Part shown: positions 8,542 to 17,867 of the stretch, piece after piece
How the letters are laid out: each line of letters opens with the position of its first letter
Numbering within the stretch: position 1 is the first letter of the stretch
NCBI GenBank assembly: GCA_015069095.1
Contig: SVJH01000017.1
Coordinates: 1 to 46,370 of the forward strand
From: Oscillospiraceae bacterium
Lineage (GTDB): Bacteria > Bacillota > Clostridia > UMGS1810
Reading direction: 5' to 3'
DNA: 46,370 nt
Notes under the pieces: generated by a model
Database searches by the model: none
What the model was told of the DNA's origin: nothing
What the model saw: the letters and a program-made list of their open reading frames with translations, nothing else
Position numbers and translations under genes: made by a program

Positions 8542-9030
8542 ATGAATTTAATAGCAGCAGTAGATAAAAACTGGGCAATAGGAAAAAATAACGACCTTTT
8601 ATACAGCATAAAAGAAGATATGCAGTTTTTTAGAAGTACAACTCTTAACAAAATTGTTGTTATGGGCAGAAAAACGCTTGAATCCTTCCCTAATGCAAAA
8701 CCGCTTAAAAACAGAATTAACATTGTTTTATCGAGTGATAAAAACTTAAAAATTGAAGGTGCAACCATTGTGAATGACCTTCAAATGCTGTTTGATGAAC
8801 TTAAAAAATATGACACAAACGAAGTTTTTGTTATTGGCGGCGGTGCAATTTATAAAATGCTTGAGCCGTACTGCGATACGGCTTATATAACAGAAATAAA
8901 TGCCGAAAAAGATGCAGATATATTTTTTCCTAACCTTTCCAAAATGGAAGAGTGGAAACTAATAGAGTCATCAGATAAAAAAGAAGATAACGGCATAGAA
9001 TTTGTATTTAACAAATATATAAGAAAATAA
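8542..9030 (+). CDS. folA: Dihydrofolate reductase
   Basis: Reduces dihydrofolate to tetrahydrofolate with NADPH. 162 residues. MNLIAAVDKNWAIGKNNDLL holds the Met20-type loop and substrate pocket. The pocket acid is in SIKEDMQFF, VVMGRKTLES binds NADPH, and FVIGGGAIYKMLEPYCD is the second cofactor loop. The ribosome binding site AAGGAG is seven bases ahead. It is the last gene of rdgB-thyA-folA and is followed by a strong hairpin terminator. Confidence 0.95.
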   Translation: MNLIAAVDKNWAIGKNNDLLYSIKEDMQFFRSTTLNKIVVMGRKTLESFPNAKPLKNRINIVLSSDKNLKIEGATIVNDLQMLFDELKKYDTNEVFVIGGGAIYKMLEPYCDTAYITEINAEKDADIFFPNLSKMEEWKLIESSDKKEDNGIEFVFNKYIRK

Positions 9031-9051
9031 GAACATTGTTGTATTCATAAC

Positions 9052-9084
9052 AAAAAGTCGGTTGAAAAATCAACCGACTTTTTT
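9052..9084. terminator. Bidirectional terminator between folA and the MBL gene
   Basis: The stem AAAAAGTCGGTTG/CAACCGACTTTTT has a short A-rich loop and lies between converging genes. Its right edge touches the stop codon of the minus-strand gene. Confidence 0.8.
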
Positions 9085-9868
9085 ATATAACTTCCACAGT
9101 ACTATTTGGAAGTGCTATTTTTAAATTAACATCTTTATCTACTTCAAACCCATTTTTTGTAAGCATACTGTATGATGCCTCATACGCTTTTTCATATGTA
9201 TTATTTTCTTTACTAAGGTGCCCAAGTATAATGTTTTTTGTGCCCCATTTAGCAAGTTGGGTTACAAGCCATGACGCTTTATCGTTTGAAAGATGCCCTA
9301 CATCAGAAAGTATTCTCTTTTTTAAATAGTACGGATAACTTCCTTCGTTTAGCATTTTTATATCGTGATTTGATTCAAGAAGTATTGTATCACTTTTGCA
9401 AAGGCTCTTTAAAAGCGAGTCTGAAATATGCCCTATATCAGTTGCAACAGTATATTTTTTATCGTTATAAAAAACACTGTATCCCATTGGAGATACTGCA
9501 TCGTGCGGAATTGAAAAAGGACAAATCACAAATTCTCTTATTTCAAAATGCTTCTTCGCCTGAACACTTCTTAAATTGTGTTCATAAACATCGCCAACAA
9601 TTTTTACTGTTTCAGAAAGTGTTTTTTCGCTCGCATAAAGCGGTATGTTGTACTTTCTTGAAAGTGCTCCTGCGCCGTATATGTGGTCTCTATGTTCGTG
9701 TGTAATAAGTATTCCGTCAAGTTCATTCGGCGAAATTCCGACATCTTTAAGTGCAACATTAAGTCTTGCCATACTTACCCCGGCATCAACAAGTATATTT
9801 GTTTCTCCGGTAGATATGAGAGTAGAATTTCCGCTTGACGAACTAAATAATGTATAAAACTTAATCAT
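9083..9868 (-). CDS. MBL-fold metallo-hydrolase (YycJ/WalJ-like)
   Basis: A 261-residue single-domain metallo-beta-lactamase-fold protein. Metal ligands are visible in [12 protein letters not shown] (residues 56-67), in VATDIGH and in the late GHLSKENN. The opening [12 protein letters not shown] and the overall length match the YycJ/WalJ group. Its members are associated with the WalKR cell-wall regulon or with exonuclease activity, so the substrate remains uncertain. Its ATG overlaps the end of murA by eight bases, so the two are translationally coupled. Confidence 0.8.
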   Translation of the reverse strand: MIKFYTLFSSSSGNSTLISTGETNILVDAGVSMARLNVALKDVGISPNELDGILITHEHRDHIYGAGALSRKYNIPLYASEKTLSETVKIVGDVYEHNLRSVQAKKHFEIREFVICPFSIPHDAVSPMGYSVFYNDKKYTVATDIGHISDSLLKSLCKSDTILLESNHDIKMLNEGSYPYYLKKRILSDVGHLSNDKASWLVTQLAKWGTKNIILGHLSKENNTYEKAYEASYSMLTKNGFEVDKDVNLKIALPNSTVEVI

Positions 9869-11117
9869 CTATCCTCTTTATATCTGCACCAAGTGCACCA
9901 AATTTTTCTTCTACGTCTTCGTAACCTCTGTCGATGTATTTTATTTCCGAAATATGTGTCTCGCCACTTGCGCAAAGTCCTGCGATAATCATACCTGCAC
10001 CTGCTCTAAGGTCAGTTGCAACAACTTCTGCACCCAAAAGAGGTGTTCCGCCTTCAATTACGGCAACACGGCCATCAACTGTAATTTGTGCACCCATTTT
10101 TCCAAGTTCAGATACATACTGATATCTTGAATCCCAAACACTTTCTGTAACAATACTTGTTCCGCTAACTGTTGTCAAAAGTGCAACCATCGGCGGTTGA
10201 AGGTCTGTTGGAAATCCCGGATAAGGCAGTGTTTTTACATTTATTTTTTTAAGTTCTTTTGTTGCAATAACTCTTACTTCGTCATCGCCTTCAATTACTT
10301 CTACACCCATTTCAACAAATTTTGATGTTATTGCATCAAGGTGTTTTGGAATTACATTTTTTATTGTTACATCGCCACGTGTAGCAGCAGCCGCAAACAT
10401 ATATGTTCCTGCTTCTATCTGGTCAGGAATAACGCCGTAAGTTCCACCGTGAAGTTTTTCCACACCTGTTATTTTAATTGTATCTGTACCTGCACCTTTA
10501 ATATTTGCACCCATCGAATTTAAAAAGTTTGCAACGTCTACAACGTGAGGTTCTCTCGCAGCATTTTCAAGTACCGTTACGCCCGGAGCTTTTGCCGCCG
10601 CTATCATAATATTTATTGTTGCGCCAACACTTACTTTATCAAAATAAATATGTCCTGCACTAAGAAGCGAAGCATCAACTTCTACACTTCCGCTTTTTAT
10701 ACCTATCTTGCAGTTTAATGCTTCAAATCCTTTAATATGCTGGTCGATAGGTCTTATACCAAAATTACATCCGCCCGGTAGTGCAACACTTGCTTTTTTA
10801 AATCTTCCGCAAAGCGCTCCTAAAAGATAGTAAGAAGCTCTCATTTTAGATGCAAGGTCTTTTTCTACAATATATGTATGAAGATTTGTCGCATTTATTT
10901 TTACTGTATTCTTGTCTATTCTTTCAACAACTGCACCAAGGCAAGAAAGCATATCAAGTATTATATTAACGTCTTTTATATCTGGAATATTTTCAAGTAT
11001 ACATTCGTCTTCAACTAAAAGTGTTGCAGGAATTATAGCAATAGCCGCATTTTTTGCGCCCGAAATATTAACAACACCTTTTAATGGAGTTCCACCGGTA
11101 ATAACGAATTTTTCCAC
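9861..11117 (-). CDS. murA: UDP-N-acetylglucosamine 1-carboxyvinyltransferase
   Basis: First committed step of peptidoglycan synthesis: transfers enolpyruvate from PEP to UDP-GlcNAc. About 418 residues with the two inside-out barrel halves of the EPT family. The PEP-reactive Cys is present in [13 protein letters not shown], so the fosfomycin-sensitive form is expected. [10 protein letters not shown] and the late [13 protein letters not shown] are also typical. I chose the GTG at 11117 because homologues begin at this point (VEKFVITGG), AAGTAGG lies seven bases ahead, and the only good -10 box (TATACT, 11160-11165) would start transcription at about 11153. That is exactly where the alternative upstream ATG lies. 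It overlaps the MBL gene downstream. Confidence 0.93.
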   Translation of the reverse strand: MEKFVITGGTPLKGVVNISGAKNAAIAIIPATLLVEDECILENIPDIKDVNIILDMLSCLGAVVERIDKNTVKINATNLHTYIVEKDLASKMRASYYLLGALCGRFKKASVALPGGCNFGIRPIDQHIKGFEALNCKIGIKSGSVEVDASLLSAGHIYFDKVSVGATINIMIAAAKAPGVTVLENAAREPHVVDVANFLNSMGANIKGAGTDTIKITGVEKLHGGTYGVIPDQIEAGTYMFAAAATRGDVTIKNVIPKHLDAITSKFVEMGVEVIEGDDEVRVIATKELKKINVKTLPYPGFPTDLQPPMVALLTTVSGTSIVTESVWDSRYQYVSELGKMGAQITVDGRVAVIEGGTPLLGAEVVATDLRAGAGMIIAGLCASGETHISEIKYIDRGYEDVEEKFGALGADIKRIDD

Positions 11118-11222
11118 TTTAACGCCTACTTTCTGATTTCGTTTTACACACACATCAATAGTATATCACTTTTTACCAAAAAATAAAAGACTTTTTTTAA
11201 AAAATATCAAATAAAATTGCAT

Positions 11223-11252
11223 AAAAAAACCTCGCCCAAAAGCGAGGTTTTG
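11223..11252 (-). terminator. Terminator of the ABC ATPase gene
   Basis: The stem AAACCTCGC/GCGAGGTTT is followed on the minus strand by a run of T. It lies 12 bases after the stop of the ATPase gene. Confidence 0.8.
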
Positions 11253-11263
11253 TAATTATTAAA

Positions 11264-12376
11264 TTAGTTTGTGATTGTTGTCTGTGTTTCTTTATCAAAC
11301 ACGTGAATTTTTGTAGCATCAAGACCAATTTTGATGTCATCGCCCATTTTAGCAGTTGTTCTTGGGTTAACTCTTGCGATAAATGGTGTATTTTCAATTT
11401 TTAGATATAGGTAAGTTTCAGCACCCATAGATTCTGTAATATCAACGTGTGCACCAATTACTGTGTCAGGGCTCATAGCAAGGAAGTTTTCTTCATCATG
11501 CATATCTTCAGGTCTGATACCCATAACTACTTCTTTACCAATGTAACCTTGTTCTTCAACAGCTTTTGCTTTTGCAGCTTCAAGTTTAACTTTGTCATCA
11601 CCAAATACAAGGTAAATACCATCTTCTTTCTTTTCAACCATAGCATCGATAAAGTTCATCTGAGGGCTTCCGATAAATCCTGCAACGAACATATTGCAAG
11701 GGTAGTTGTAAAGGTTCATTGGTGTGTCAACCTGCTGCATGAAACCATCTTTCATAACAACGATTCTTGAACCCATTGTCATAGCTTCTGTCTGGTCATG
11801 AGTAACGTAGATGAATGTTGTTTCAAGTCTTTTGTGTAGTTTACCGATTTCTGTTCTCATCTGTACTCTAAGTTTAGCATCAAGGTTAGATAGAGGTTCG
11901 TCCATAAGGAAAACTTTAGGTTCACGAACGATAGCACGTCCAAGAGCAACCCTCTGTCTCTGACCACCTGATAATGCTTTAGGTTTTCTATCTAATAAAT
12001 GTTCAATATCAAGAATTTTAGCAGCTGCTGTAACACGTTTTTTGATTTCTTCCTTTGGAGTTTTTCTAAGTTTTAAACCAAAAGCCATGTTATCATAAAC
12101 TGACATATGAGGATACAAAGCATAGTTCTGGAAAACCATTGCGATGTCTCTATCTTTTGGAGCAACGTCATTTACAATTTTATCGTCGATGTAAAGTGAA
12201 CCTTCAGAAATTTCTTCAAGACCGGCAATCATTCTAAGTGTAGTAGATTTACCACAACCTGAAGGACCTACCAAAACGATAAATTCTTTGTCTTCAATAT
12301 CTAAGCAGATATCTGAAACCGCAACAACGTTACCTGCGTATTTTTTATAAATATGATCCAATTTTAAACTTGACAT
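11264..12376 (-). CDS. Sugar ABC transporter ATP-binding protein (UgpC/MsmX type)
   Basis: A 370-residue ATPase of the CUT1 sugar-importer class. Walker A GPSGCGKST is at 37-45, Q-loop VFQNYALYP near 81-89, signature LSGGQRQR at 135-142, Walker B FLMDEP at 156-161 and H-loop YVTHDQ near 190. A C-terminal TOBE/regulatory domain begins at about 235. The strong ribosome binding site TAGGAGG precedes the ATG. No permease or solute-binding gene is adjacent, and it stands alone between terminators. That is the arrangement of MsmX/MsmK, one shared ATPase energising several importers encoded elsewhere; this role is inferred from family and context. The -10 TATAAT is at 12414-12419 without a good -35. 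Confidence 0.9.
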   Translation of the reverse strand: MSSLKLDHIYKKYAGNVVAVSDICLDIEDKEFIVLVGPSGCGKSTTLRMIAGLEEISEGSLYIDDKIVNDVAPKDRDIAMVFQNYALYPHMSVYDNMAFGLKLRKTPKEEIKKRVTAAAKILDIEHLLDRKPKALSGGQRQRVALGRAIVREPKVFLMDEPLSNLDAKLRVQMRTEIGKLHKRLETTFIYVTHDQTEAMTMGSRIVVMKDGFMQQVDTPMNLYNYPCNMFVAGFIGSPQMNFIDAMVEKKEDGIYLVFGDDKVKLEAAKAKAVEEQGYIGKEVVMGIRPEDMHDEENFLAMSPDTVIGAHVDITESMGAETYLYLKIENTPFIARVNPRTTAKMGDDIKIGLDATKIHVFDKETQTTITN

Positions 12377-12424
12377 TTAAATATACCTCCTAAAAAATTT
12401 AAAAATAATTTTCATTATAGTATA

Positions 12425-12434
12425 TATGATATCA
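12425..12434. promoter_or_regulatory. TATGATATCA palindrome in the ABC ATPase promoter
   Basis: The sequence TATGATATCA lies just upstream of the -10 box (minus-strand TATAAT, 12414-12419) of the ATPase gene, where a good -35 is missing. The same ten bases recur at 31680-31689 between the DMT and AraC promoters. It is a possible activator or repressor site; the short AT-rich core makes chance possible. The rest of the 305-base gap between the ATPase and tex genes holds the tex terminator and nothing else I can recognise. Confidence 0.3.
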
Positions 12435-12573
12435 CAAAATTTTAAATTTTAATATTAGTTAAATACACAAAATATACCCTCAATATTTGGTAAGTTTGCA
12501 TAAAAAATGCCCATTAGACCAAAAAAACAGCATAAAAATACAGTTTGAATAGGACTTTTGCACAATTTACAAC

Positions 12574-12628
12574 AAAAAAATGCGGTTTTATTTGACATTT
12601 TTGGCATCGTGTCAAAAAATACCGCATA
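12574..12628 (-). terminator. Long hairpin terminator of tex
   Basis: ATGCGGT/ACCGCAT arms extend through an imperfect TTTATTTGACA/TGTCAAAAAATA stem, followed on the minus strand by a T-run. It lies about 55 bases after the tex stop. Confidence 0.65.
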
Positions 12629-12681
12629 ATTTTTGTTTAATTTGCTAAAAAACAGTGTTGTTTATTGTATAAAAATAAGTA

Positions 12682-14835
12682 TTATTGTACATCTTTCATA
12701 GATAATGATATTCTGTTTTTGACTTCGTCTATGTCAAGAACCTTAACTTTTACTATATCTCCAACAGAAAGAACTTCTGTAGGATGTTTAATATATTTAT
12801 TGCTTATTTGTGATATATGAACAAGTCCGTCCTGATGAACACCGATATCTACAAATGCGCCAAAGTCAATTACATTTCTTACAGTGCCTGTAAGTACCAT
12901 TCCGCTTTTTAAATCTTTTATGCTCATAATGTCTTTTAAAAGTACAGGCGGAGTAAAATCATCACGAATATCTCTTCCCGGTTTTAAAAGTGCTTCGACA
13001 ATATCTGTAAGTGTAATTTTACCTATATTATTGTTTTCGCAAAATACATCAACGTTCATATCTTTCATACGAAGTTTTATATCGGAAAGTCCAAAATTTT
13101 TAACGTCATCTTCCGTATAACCAAGTTCTTTTAAAAGCATTCTTGCGCCTTCATAACTTTCAGGGTGCACGCTTGTATTATCTAAAACATTTTTTCCATC
13201 TGAAATTCTCAAAAATCCTGCGCATTGAGTGTACGCTTTAGGGCCGAGTTTTGCTACTTTCAAAAGTTCTTTTCTTTCTTTGAATGCTCCGTTTTCCTCA
13301 CGGTGCGCAACAATATTTTTTGCAATACCAAGGTTTATTCCCGCAACGTATGACAAAAGTGCTGCTGATGCGGTATTTAAGTCTACGCCAACGCTGTTAA
13401 CACAGTCTTCTACAACACCGCCAAGTGCTTCTGAAAGACGTTTTTGGTTCATATCGTGCTGATATTGTCCTACACCGATTGAGCGAGGATCGATTTTTAC
13501 AAATTCAACAAGCGGGTCTTGGCATCTTCTTGCTATTGAAACTGCACTTCTTTGTTCAACCGTATAATCAGGGAATTCCTCTGCCCCTTCTTTAGATGCA
13601 GAATATACAGACGCGCCTGACTCATTAACTATAAGGTAAGAAACATCTTTTGAAGCCATTTTTATTGTATCGGAAATGAACATTTCTGTTTCTTTTGATG
13701 CAGTACCGTTTCCAATTGCAATAATATCTATACCATACTTTTTAATAAGGTTAAGAACTGTAATTCTTGATTTTTCACTATCGTGATTTGGAAGCGTACA
13801 GTATATAATCCCTGTATCGCACACTTTCCCGGTACTGTCTATAACTGCAATTTTACAACCTGTTCTGTATCCCGGGTCAACACCTAAAATTGTTTTTCCT
13901 TTTATAGGCGATTGCATTAAAAGTGCATGAAGGTTTTTAGAGAAAAGTTTAATTGCCCTTTCAGATGCATCTTCTGTAAGTGATGAGCGGATTTCACGTT
14001 CAATTGATGGTGCAATAAGACGTTTATATGCATCTTCCGATGTTGATTTTAAATATTCTGTAAATATGCTTTTTGAATTTGTTATTACATTATCACAAAG
14101 ATATTTTACAACTTCTTCATCGTCAACTTCAATTTTAACACTTAAGAAATCTTCTTTTTCGCCACGGTTTATTGCAAGAATTCTATGGTCGGCAATTTGT
14201 TTTACGCCTTGCGAAAACTCGTAGTACATATCGTAAACGCTGCTTTCTTCTTTTGAATTCTTGCTTTTTATAATACCTGTTTCAAATGTATAACGGCGTA
14301 TAAATTTTCTATAATCTGCATTATCGGAAATTATTTCTGCAATAATATCGCACGCACCTAAAACTGCATCTTCCCAGGTTTCGACACCTTTTTCTGTATC
14401 AATAAATGCAGATGCAATTTCTTCAACCGATTTTCCTTCTTCGTTTTGTGCAAGTATGATTTCAGAAAGAGGTTCTAAACCTTTTTCTTTTGCTATTGTT
14501 GCTCTTGTACGTTTTTTCTGTTTATAAGGGCGGTATAAATCTTCAAGTTCCTGAAGAATTTTTGCTTTTTCAATATCGGCTAAAAGCTCATCTGTCATTT
14601 TGCCCTGCTCTGTTATAAGACGGATTATTTCTTCTCTTCTTTCTTCAAGTGAGCGAAGATAATTTAATCTGTCTGAAAGTTCACGCATTTTCGCATCGTC
14701 AAGTGAACCTGTTGCTTCTTTTCTGTAACGTGAAATAAATGCGATAGTGTTGCCTTCGTCTAAAAGTTTAACGGCGTTTTCTACCTGATTTACTCTTAAA
14801 CCGAGTTCTTCGCTTAAAGTTTTAATAATATCCAT
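12682..14835 (-). CDS. tex: Tex-family S1 RNA-binding protein
   Basis: A 717-residue full-length Tex/YqgF-type nucleic-acid-binding protein. Order: N-terminal helical Tex domain (1-190), a YqgF/RNase H-like domain starting at GVDPGYRTGCKIAVIDSTG (about 320), helix-hairpin-helix repeats around LSYVAGINLGIAKNIVAHRE, and a C-terminal S1 domain (about 640-715; GMVLTGTVRNVIDFGAFVDI, DGLVHISQIS). Tex proteins associate with RNA polymerase and nucleic acids and affect transcription and stress survival in several bacteria; the exact reaction is unsettled. The ATG is preceded by GGAG. It begins two bases after the rsuA stop, so they form an operon. Confidence 0.95.
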   Translation of the reverse strand: MDIIKTLSEELGLRVNQVENAVKLLDEGNTIAFISRYRKEATGSLDDAKMRELSDRLNYLRSLEERREEIIRLITEQGKMTDELLADIEKAKILQELEDLYRPYKQKKRTRATIAKEKGLEPLSEIILAQNEEGKSVEEIASAFIDTEKGVETWEDAVLGACDIIAEIISDNADYRKFIRRYTFETGIIKSKNSKEESSVYDMYYEFSQGVKQIADHRILAINRGEKEDFLSVKIEVDDEEVVKYLCDNVITNSKSIFTEYLKSTSEDAYKRLIAPSIEREIRSSLTEDASERAIKLFSKNLHALLMQSPIKGKTILGVDPGYRTGCKIAVIDSTGKVCDTGIIYCTLPNHDSEKSRITVLNLIKKYGIDIIAIGNGTASKETEMFISDTIKMASKDVSYLIVNESGASVYSASKEGAEEFPDYTVEQRSAVSIARRCQDPLVEFVKIDPRSIGVGQYQHDMNQKRLSEALGGVVEDCVNSVGVDLNTASAALLSYVAGINLGIAKNIVAHREENGAFKERKELLKVAKLGPKAYTQCAGFLRISDGKNVLDNTSVHPESYEGARMLLKELGYTEDDVKNFGLSDIKLRMKDMNVDVFCENNNIGKITLTDIVEALLKPGRDIRDDFTPPVLLKDIMSIKDLKSGMVLTGTVRNVIDFGAFVDIGVHQDGLVHISQISNKYIKHPTEVLSVGDIVKVKVLDIDEVKNRISLSMKDVQ

Positions 14836-14837
14836 TT

Positions 14838-15563
14838 TTATTCTCCTTTGTATCTGTCATCTTCTATTTTTTTAATATCCTCGGCTGTAAGTTTTTTTAT
14901 TTCGCCTTTTTTTAAAGTTTCATCTAAAAAAAGTTTACCCATTGCAATACGTTTTAAATATGTAACGCGAGTGCCAAGTGCCTCAAACATTCTTTTTACC
15001 TGATGAAATTTCCCTTCATATATAGTAAGTTCTATTTCGCTTTTTTCATCGCTTTTTAGAATTTTAAGTTTTGCAGGGAGTGCTTTATATCCGTCCTCAA
15101 GTACAATTCCATCTTCAAACATTTTAACATGTTTTTCTTCTACTTTTCCGTCAACGAACGCAAAATACGTTTTTGAAACGTGTTTTTTCGGAGAAAGTAT
15201 GTTATGTGCAAAAACACCGTCATCTGTAAGAAGCAAAAAGCCTTCTGTATCTATATCGAGTCTTCCTGCCGGAAAAAGATTGTAGTACTTAAACTCATCG
15301 GGCAGAAGATTTAAAACAGTATTTTTATATTTATCTTCCGTTGCACTTATATATCCTTTAGGTTTATTCATCATAAAATAGACAAACTTTTCGTAAACTA
15401 CTTTTTCTCCGTTTAAGGTAACGGTATTTTTTTCTTCGTCTATTTTCATATCAAAGTTTTTTGCGACTAATCCGTCAACTTTTATCTTGCCTTCTTTGAT
15501 AAGTTTTTTTACATCTTTTCTTGTGCCGATATGCGCATCGCACAGAAATTTATCAAGACGCAT
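14838..15563 (-). CDS. rsuA: 16S rRNA pseudouridine synthase, RsuA family
   Basis: Isomerises a uridine in 16S rRNA (U516 in E. coli). 241 residues. The S4 RNA-binding domain is at 1-60 (MRLDKFLCDAHIGTRKDVKK). The catalytic domain has the RsuA/RluB/RluE motif AGRLDIDTEGFLLLTDDG near 100-117 with the catalytic Asp, and EGKFHQVKRMFEALG near the C-terminus. Specificity within the family (RsuA against RluB) is the only doubt. AAAGGAAA precedes the ATG, and the start overlaps the DUF4830 gene by 11 bases. Confidence 0.88.
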   Translation of the reverse strand: MRLDKFLCDAHIGTRKDVKKLIKEGKIKVDGLVAKNFDMKIDEEKNTVTLNGEKVVYEKFVYFMMNKPKGYISATEDKYKNTVLNLLPDEFKYYNLFPAGRLDIDTEGFLLLTDDGVFAHNILSPKKHVSKTYFAFVDGKVEEKHVKMFEDGIVLEDGYKALPAKLKILKSDEKSEIELTIYEGKFHQVKRMFEALGTRVTYLKRIAMGKLFLDETLKKGEIKKLTAEDIKKIEDDRYKGE

Positions 15564-15951
15564 TTTTATATTTCCTTTCGTTTATGTTATGCATATATCC
15601 ATCAAGCCGTGTTATTATTATATCGGAAAATGCAATTTTTCTTTTATATGTAAAAACATTTATATACGCATCTTTGTCAATATGATTTAAAAGTTTATAT
15701 GTATATTTTGTAACTGTTTTTCCCTTGTAAGTATCAAGATTAAACCCTGCTTTTGAAAGCATTTCTTTATATGAATTTATGCTTTCATCAAATTGTGTGG
15801 GAATTCTTACCTTTTCTATTATAACACTTTTTTTGTCAATAATCCAGCCGTATTTTGAAATAAATTCTGTTATGTACTTATTTTTATTAAAAGATATAAA
15901 AAAAGTAACGCAAACAGATATGATTAGAACTAAAATACATATTTTTTTCAT
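15553..15951 (-). CDS. DUF4830-like membrane-anchored protein
   Basis: A 132-residue protein with one N-terminal hydrophobic segment (MKKICILVLIISVCVTFFIS). It then has a small domain with EFISKYGWIIDKKS, RIPTQFDESINSYKEMLSKA, LDTYKGKTVTKYTYK and IIITRLDGYMHNI. This pattern fits DUF4830, an uncharacterised family of Firmicutes. It is probably held outside the membrane by its uncleaved anchor. The start is the ATG at 15951, which follows GGTGAT; the longer frame to 16044 has no ribosome binding site. It is the first gene of the DUF4830-rsuA-tex run. Function is unknown. Confidence 0.7.
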   Translation of the reverse strand: MKKICILVLIISVCVTFFISFNKNKYITEFISKYGWIIDKKSVIIEKVRIPTQFDESINSYKEMLSKAGFNLDTYKGKTVTKYTYKLLNHIDKDAYINVFTYKRKIAFSDIIITRLDGYMHNINERKYKNAS

Positions 15952-16101
15952 AATTATCACCAAAATATAATATGAGTATATCTTGGCAGATATTATAGTA
16001 AAAATAAACAAAAATTCTTTTTTTAAAATGCTTTTTATTGTCAAAATGACGGATTTTTTTATTATTTTTCACAAAATTAACTTTTTAAAACAAACATATT
16101 A

Positions 16102-16130
16102 TTGAAATTGAGTTTTGTGTATAATATAAT
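16102..16130 (+). promoter_or_regulatory. Promoter of the phosphofructokinase gene
   Basis: TTGAAA, a 17-base spacer and TATAAT lie 40 bases before the ATG at 16170. Confidence 0.65.
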
Positions 16131-16169
16131 TAAATTATACACTTTATACATAGCGAGAGGATGATTTAT

Positions 16170-17462
16170 ATGGGCGAAGCAAAAAATGTTGTAATTTGTC
16201 AAAGTGGAGGACCGACATCAGTTATTAACAACTCACTTAGGGCAGTTATTGAAACTTGCAGAGAATACCCTGAAGTTTTTGGCACAGTTTACGGTGCTTT
16301 TCATGGCGTTGAGGGTATTATGACAGAAAACCTTGTAAACTTAAGTGAACAACCAAAAGAAGAGGTTGCACTTTTACGTACTACACCAACAGCAGGTTAC
16401 ATTGGCTCTTGCCGATATAAACTTAAAGAACACAATACAGAAGATTTTGACAGAGTTCTTGACGTACTTACAGCACACGATGTAGGATATCTTTTCTATA
16501 TTGGCGGTAACGATACAATGGATACTGCAAACAAAATCAGTATACTTGCACGTGAAAGAGGACACGGACTTGTTGCAACAGGTGTTCCAAAAACAATAGA
16601 TAACGATGTTGGCGATAGCGAATTTACACTAATTGACCATACACCAGGCTACGGCAGTGTTGCAAGATACTGGGCAAATATGGTAAGTATGGTTAACGAA
16701 GAAAACAAAGGTACTTACGGATTTGGTCCTGTTCTTGTTCTTCAGGCGATGGGAAGAAAAATCGGTTACATTACTGCCGCTGCACGTCTTGCAGACCCAA
16801 ATAGAGAAATTCCGATGAGAATATATATGGCGGAATCAAATTACACACTCGACGAAATAGCAGATGACGTTAACGATCTTTTAAAAGAAAGAAAAAGAGC
16901 AATTGTTGTTGTAAGCGAAGGTCTTAACGTTGGCGACCTTGGAGCATCAATCGACCAGTTCGGACATCCGCAGTTTGGTGCAAGTCAGATGACAGTTGCA
17001 CAAAAAATTGTAAATCACTTAAACGATGTAGGTCTTGTAACAAAAGGCAAAGCAAAAGGTCAGGTTCCGGGAACAGACCAGAGAGGAAATATAATTTCTG
17101 CATCTAACGTTGACCTTGACGAAGCGTACGCATTAGGACAACAAGCAGTTAAAATTGCAATGGAAAATGGTAACGGGTATATGTCTACAATCCTTAGAAA
17201 TCCAACAAGATATTATTCTATCCGCTACGATAAAGTTGCGCTTTCACTTGTTGCAAACTCTGAAAGAACATTCCCTACCGAGTGGCTAAGCGAAAAGAAA
17301 AACGACGTAACAGACGAATTTATAAAATATGCAAAACCGCTTCTTGGTAATGACTGGGTATCTATCCCTCTTGAAAACGGAATGATGCGTTTTGCAAGAC
17401 TAAGCCCTATCTTTGCAGAAAAGAAATTAAAACCGTATATTCCACAAGATTACAGAAAATAA
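16170..17462 (+). CDS. pfp: Pyrophosphate-type 6-phosphofructokinase
   Basis: A 430-residue phosphofructokinase. The N-terminal phosphate-donor loop is QSGGPTSVINNSLRAV. The second donor-site motif is YIGGNDTMDT and the substrate motif is GVPKTIDNDVGDSEFT. The Lys in PKTIDND and the Asp in GGND are the marks of pyrophosphate-dependent enzymes (ATP enzymes have GTIDND with GGDG), so PPi is the likely donor and the reaction is probably reversible. GGND in place of the commoner GGDD occurs in one PPi-type subgroup. I chose the ATG at 16170 because GAGAGG lies nine bases ahead; the ATG at 16161 overlaps that site. It is monocistronic, with its own promoter and terminator. Confidence 0.9.
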   Translation: MGEAKNVVICQSGGPTSVINNSLRAVIETCREYPEVFGTVYGAFHGVEGIMTENLVNLSEQPKEEVALLRTTPTAGYIGSCRYKLKEHNTEDFDRVLDVLTAHDVGYLFYIGGNDTMDTANKISILARERGHGLVATGVPKTIDNDVGDSEFTLIDHTPGYGSVARYWANMVSMVNEENKGTYGFGPVLVLQAMGRKIGYITAAARLADPNREIPMRIYMAESNYTLDEIADDVNDLLKERKRAIVVVSEGLNVGDLGASIDQFGHPQFGASQMTVAQKIVNHLNDVGLVTKGKAKGQVPGTDQRGNIISASNVDLDEAYALGQQAVKIAMENGNGYMSTILRNPTRYYSIRYDKVALSLVANSERTFPTEWLSEKKNDVTDEFIKYAKPLLGNDWVSIPLENGMMRFARLSPIFAEKKLKPYIPQDYRK

Positions 17463-17473
17463 GAAGAATAAAT

Positions 17474-17506
17474 AAAAAATGACTGAACGAAAATCAGTCA
17501 TTTTTT
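17474..17506 (+). terminator. Terminator of pfp
   Basis: The stem AAAAAATGACTGA/TCAGTCATTTTTT lies 11 bases after the pfp stop. Confidence 0.8.
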
Positions 17507-17514
17507 ATTTGTTA

Positions 17515-17600
17515 AGTTTCGCGACCTCCGAAGTATGCACGAAGTCATTGCATTAAAAAATGCGCCGCACAAAGCGACGCATGAAAAACGCAACGCTTTG
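17515..17600. other. GC-richer intergenic block with short hairpins
   Basis: This stretch is visibly richer in GC than its surroundings. It contains GCATT/AATGC and TGCGCCGC/GCGACGCA hairpins (17550-17582) and repeated GCGAC/GTCGC words. There is no coding frame or known RNA motif that I recognise. It runs directly into the nested hairpin at 17608-17715 and may be part of the same element. Confidence 0.35.
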
Positions 17601-17607
17601 TTATGTC

Positions 17608-17715
17608 GCTAAACAAATCTAATTCCACAACGCAAGGTATGCAGAAATAAAGCATGCGTTTTTACCGAAAGTAAAAAACATACCTACGTTACCAGAATAT
17701 TTAGATTTGTTTAGC
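17608..17715. repeat. Nested inverted-repeat element (possible structured RNA or MITE-like)
   Basis: The outer arms are a perfect 15-base inverted repeat, GCTAAACAAATCTAA (17608-17622) and its complement (17701-17715). Inside, AACG and AGGTATG (17629-17641) pair with CATACCT and CGTT (17679-17690). The centre is a TTTTTAC/GTAAAAA hairpin with a CGAAA loop (17659-17677). The three nested stems would fold into one long rod. There is no terminal T-run on either strand, so it does not look like a plain terminator. Confidence 0.55.
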
Positions 17716-17867
17716 ATAATCATTATATCATCAAAAATAATACTTGTCCAGTATTTTGTTGATAAGTTAAATTTAGCAAAAAAGAAACACCAATTTTACC
17801 AAAAAATTTACAATTTTTAGCAAAATAAAAAATTAAGATTTTTATACTTTTTACATTTCAAAGGTTG

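Noticed and set aside
9271-9705. Plus-strand frame of 144 codons
   Set aside because: It lies entirely antisense to the MBL hydrolase, whose motifs are clear.
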